Source: Albugo candida
Lineage: Eukaryota > Oomycota > Peronosporomycetes > Albuginales > Albuginaceae
Length of the DNA: 33,397 bases
Reading direction: 5' to 3'
Assembly: GCA_905220665.1 (NCBI GenBank)
Contig: CAJNAR010000069.1
Coordinates: 1 to 33,397 of the forward strand
The position numbers were made by a program, and so were the translations under genes. Below are positions 30,973 through 33,397 of this stretch, piece by piece. The notes below the pieces were generated by a model. It did not search any database. It had not been told where the DNA came from and worked only from the letters and a program-made list of their open reading frames with translations. Positions within the stretch are counted from its first letter, which is position 1. Each line of letters starts with the position of its first letter.

Positions 30973-31353
30973 GAAAAATCATCATCTCGTTTTCTTTCTA
31001 CCTGAAACACACGCAACCATCTACTTTCTTGTCCAAACGTGCTTATCGTTTCGTTTCTACTCGAGAAGGACGGATAGTTCCACAAAACTTTTACTCTGCG
31101 TTTGTTACTTCCTGGATGCGAAGAATTCGTCAAGGCACCAGTAAGTAAACCATTACAATCGGCTCCGACAGACAGCTCTGAAAACAAATATGGATTAATT
31201 TTCCTCACAATGCATGACGACTGTCACATGGGATCGCTTCCCACACACTCACATACAGCCCGTCTTACCGTTAAAGGCGATCTTGTACTATATCATGCCC
31301 CTCTGCTTCGCATCGCTATATGGAACACCAACCCATTACGATGGGGCAGCTAG
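30973..31353 (+). CDS. Candidate two-exon 3' gene part, unknown product
   Basis: A TTTGCAG acceptor at 30972 opens exon 30973-31140, 55 codons without a stop (STFLSKRAYRFVSTREGRIV, PQNFYSAFVTSWMRRIRQG). A perfect GTAAGT donor follows at 31141. An acceptor ACATACAG ends an intron of 118 bp at 31258, and exon 31259-31353 continues in phase (RLTVKGDLVLYHAPLLRI, AIWNTNPLRWGS) to a stop. The 5' end is not identified; it may be a later part of the gene starting at 30342. Support is splice signals plus an open frame only. Confidence 0.35.
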
Positions 31354-31359
31354 AGGTGT

Positions 31360-32400
31360 CGATTGATTCAAGTCAATTCGAGAATACTAAATCACTTGCA
31401 CTACTTTCTAAAGCTTCATAGAACGAAACGGTTCGACAACGATTTTGAAACGACAGATTCATACTTCCTACATAAAGATGTAGGAACATCTTTCCTCAGT
31501 TTCGATATCCTTGAAGGCACTGATATCGGTCGTAGAGTGTATCTCTCTCACAGGAAGCTATTGCATATAGCCATCGACGTTGAATGGGTTTCATCCTAAA
31601 GTGGGATACGATATTGGAGTGATGAACGTCAATGATGAAGATTCATAGTTCATTATATCTGAACGTTCGCTTACAATCGTGCGTCTGCAACCTGATTTCG
31701 ACTTTTTCACTGCAAAAGAAAAGCTTGCAATCAATTTTTGAGAGCTTGTATACCTCTACTTGACACGGGTTCCAGACAAAGAAGCCAAGTAATTGCCCGG
31801 AAGCAACCGGAAAAGGGTATAGAAGCTATGATAGAATGAATGGAAAAGGCTTGAATGCCACCTTCTTATTCCGCGTACTCGAAGCAGACAAACATTAAGG
31901 TATGTAAGGCGATTGGAACTTGAGTTTGTGACGCATTTGCACGATTTCCGAGCCTTTGGAACGATTTACATTCGACAGCGATAAACGACATCAACAAAGC
32001 TCACAGAACGTGGAAATCCACACTGCTAATACAAACCGAAACAAGCGACAACGTGTCATCTACCTTCATTCCGACTGCGGTTGGCATCCTCACCAGATTC
32101 AGACTGCAAGAGGAAAGATAACACGTAATAACACTTTTTGACTCCCTATCTCTTACGTATACCAATTCTATCTCAAGCTTGTGGTTTTCCTTTCTATTGC
32201 CGAGGTATTGGTGGGTGCCTATTGGTGAAAAGGCTAGGTTATAATTGAACAAAAAATCGAGCAGCGCAAGTAGTAAACAAGTGACAAGGCAACCACCCCA
32301 GCTCCGTTGAATTTGTGTATATTACGAAAACTAGACGAAAAGGGCTTCATTTATGCCCAAACTACAATAAGGCATGCACGATCGGGATAGAAAATCCACA
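31360..32400. other. Degenerate coding-like stretch, unassigned
   Basis: Short protein-like runs occur on the plus strand, such as HKDVGTSFLSFDILEGTDIG (about 31474-31530), VGYDIGVMNVNDEDS (about 31602-31647) and FDFFTAKEKLAINF (about 31699-31740), each ended by stops. They look like one eroded gene, but I recognise no family. Confidence 0.3.
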
Positions 32401-32419
32401 CCGATGTTCAGGGGAATTA

Positions 32420-33397
32420 AAAAAACATAGTACTGAGTAGAAACGCTACTCATCACCGACTTAGAATCTTCATCGTCGTCAAAGGTGAAAAAGACCGGGC
32501 CCAGTTGACAACTGAGAAATATCTCTGCGCTGAATTAATATGTTGATAAGACGCTTATACGTTTTCAATTGCTCAAGCTACTCCGCACCATAGCACGCTG
32601 TTGGAAATATTGAAGATGGACATTCAGTCTGCTATTATTCACTGAAACAGTATGGGTAGAAGTGCCTTTGCCGAAAAGTCTGTGGTTCCGATCCGTCGGA
32701 ATAAAGTGAATTGCAACCATGAGTAATGGAAACCGAAGATCCTCCAGCACCAGTGGAAAACATTTCCACGCATAACAAAGTGCAGAAATCGTGCATACGC
32801 GATATGTGATCATCGTGGTCGAACTGGAAAGAAGATTATTCAAGACGGAAAGAGCTAGTGAATAATTGAACTTTTGCTGTTACAGTGAAAATCGTATGTT
32901 GGTAGCTTTCTGCATTACTACAATCCTTCTGAGTGTACAGGATGATTTATCGATGTGAGCCCTGTTAAGACCAGGACCACGCTAGAACTGGAAAGATACA
33001 AATTAGGATTCGGAACTGTATATCATGATACATTGATAGTACACATATTCGTAAACGCTCCAAGAACCTGAAGAATTTTCACCCATGTTGACGTCCTGCT
33101 TCGATCACGTTCTGATACGAGAAGCCACATTGGATGTGGTTTATCCGGTTTGAGTTACCGATTAACGAGTCGATAAAGTTGATTCCGAGGTATCATCGTA
33201 AGAAAACCTTCTTGTCCGAGACCTGAATGCGAAATTGAACCGTATACGAATGCTCTTGTTTCTTTTTGGGGCAGAATAATACGCAAACAGGTTGAGCTCG
33301 TCGAAGAATTAGTGTTTCTTCAACGTACAACCGGCATAAAAATTTGACTGAGACTGAACGGACGACTTCTCAACTTCAATTGTCCTAAAATGCAAAA
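32420..33397 (-). mobile_element. LINE copy 3, ORF2 C-terminal part, truncated by window end
   Basis: Reverse complement matches copy 1 from about 780 to 1660. Shared blocks include GTATACGGTTCAATT...CTCGGACAAGAAGG, CCTCGGAATCAACTTTATCGA, and the protein stretch VLEDLRFPLLMVAIHFIPTD with RNHRLFGKG (32750-32640), equal to VLEDLWFALVAISIHFIWTD in copy 1. Frameshifts are many, and the zinc-binding part is scrambled. The 3' end lies near 32420 (TCTACTCAGTACTATG versus TCTACTCAACTGTC in copy 1). Confidence 0.75.

Noticed and set aside
30762..31208. Minus-strand ORF of 148 codons
   Set aside because: It opposes the plus-strand exons with good splice signals and shows no recognisable family.

Overview
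The window reads as nuclear DNA of a filamentous eukaryote, most likely an oomycete. The signs are short candidate introns of about 58-120 bp with GTAAG-type donors, AATAAA signals just after stop codons, PAN/Apple-domain coding sequence, LINE, Ty3/gypsy-chromodomain, Ty1/copia and Mutator-like (MULE) remnants, and several matches to the oomycete initiator (consensus GCTCATTYYNCAWTTT), the best being 30300-30316, 26 bp upstream of an ATG. I cannot fix the genus; an obligate parasite such as Albugo is only a guess. The window is gene-poor and most coding matter is eroded transposon.

Layout. 1-1795: 3' end of a LINE. 1800-7705: a second LINE of the same family, head to tail with the first, with ORF1 and ORF2 broken by frameshifts. 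7820-9925: a small LINE scrap, then a decayed PAN/Apple gene between two diverged direct repeats (8085-8597 and 9390-9922). 9950-11770: two Ty3/gypsy integrase pieces head to head, the minus one with its catalytic acids altered, the plus one ending in a chromodomain.

12.0-27.4 kb appears to be one old inverted duplication. Left arm (+): MULE transposase, copia RT remnant, kelch-repeat gene (12015-18550). Right arm (-): the same three modules in mirror order (27364-20565). Between the arms, 18560-20555 is single copy and holds two unrelated decayed genes. The arms differ by many substitutions and indels, so this is not an assembly echo. The right arm additionally carries an intact 248-codon ORF (23243-23989) with a possible secretion signal and a C-terminal basic nuclear-type signal, a tandem ~220-bp repeat, and a tRNA-derived SINE with 15-bp target-site duplications.

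27365-29593: a segment bounded by ~64-bp terminal inverted repeats that holds a plus-strand RWD plus HisRS-like sequence (GCN2-like, with no kinase domain between them) and a minus-strand zinc-finger-like ORF beside one terminal repeat. This looks like a Pack-MULE-type gene capture. 29.7-31.4 kb: small host-type genes or relics, including a cleanly spliced 105-residue ORF and a decayed secreted-protein gene. 32420-33397: a third copy of the LINE, on the minus strand.

No operon, CRISPR, rRNA or functional tRNA gene was seen. The genes do not form an obvious pathway; the story is transposon nesting, segmental inversion and gene decay.
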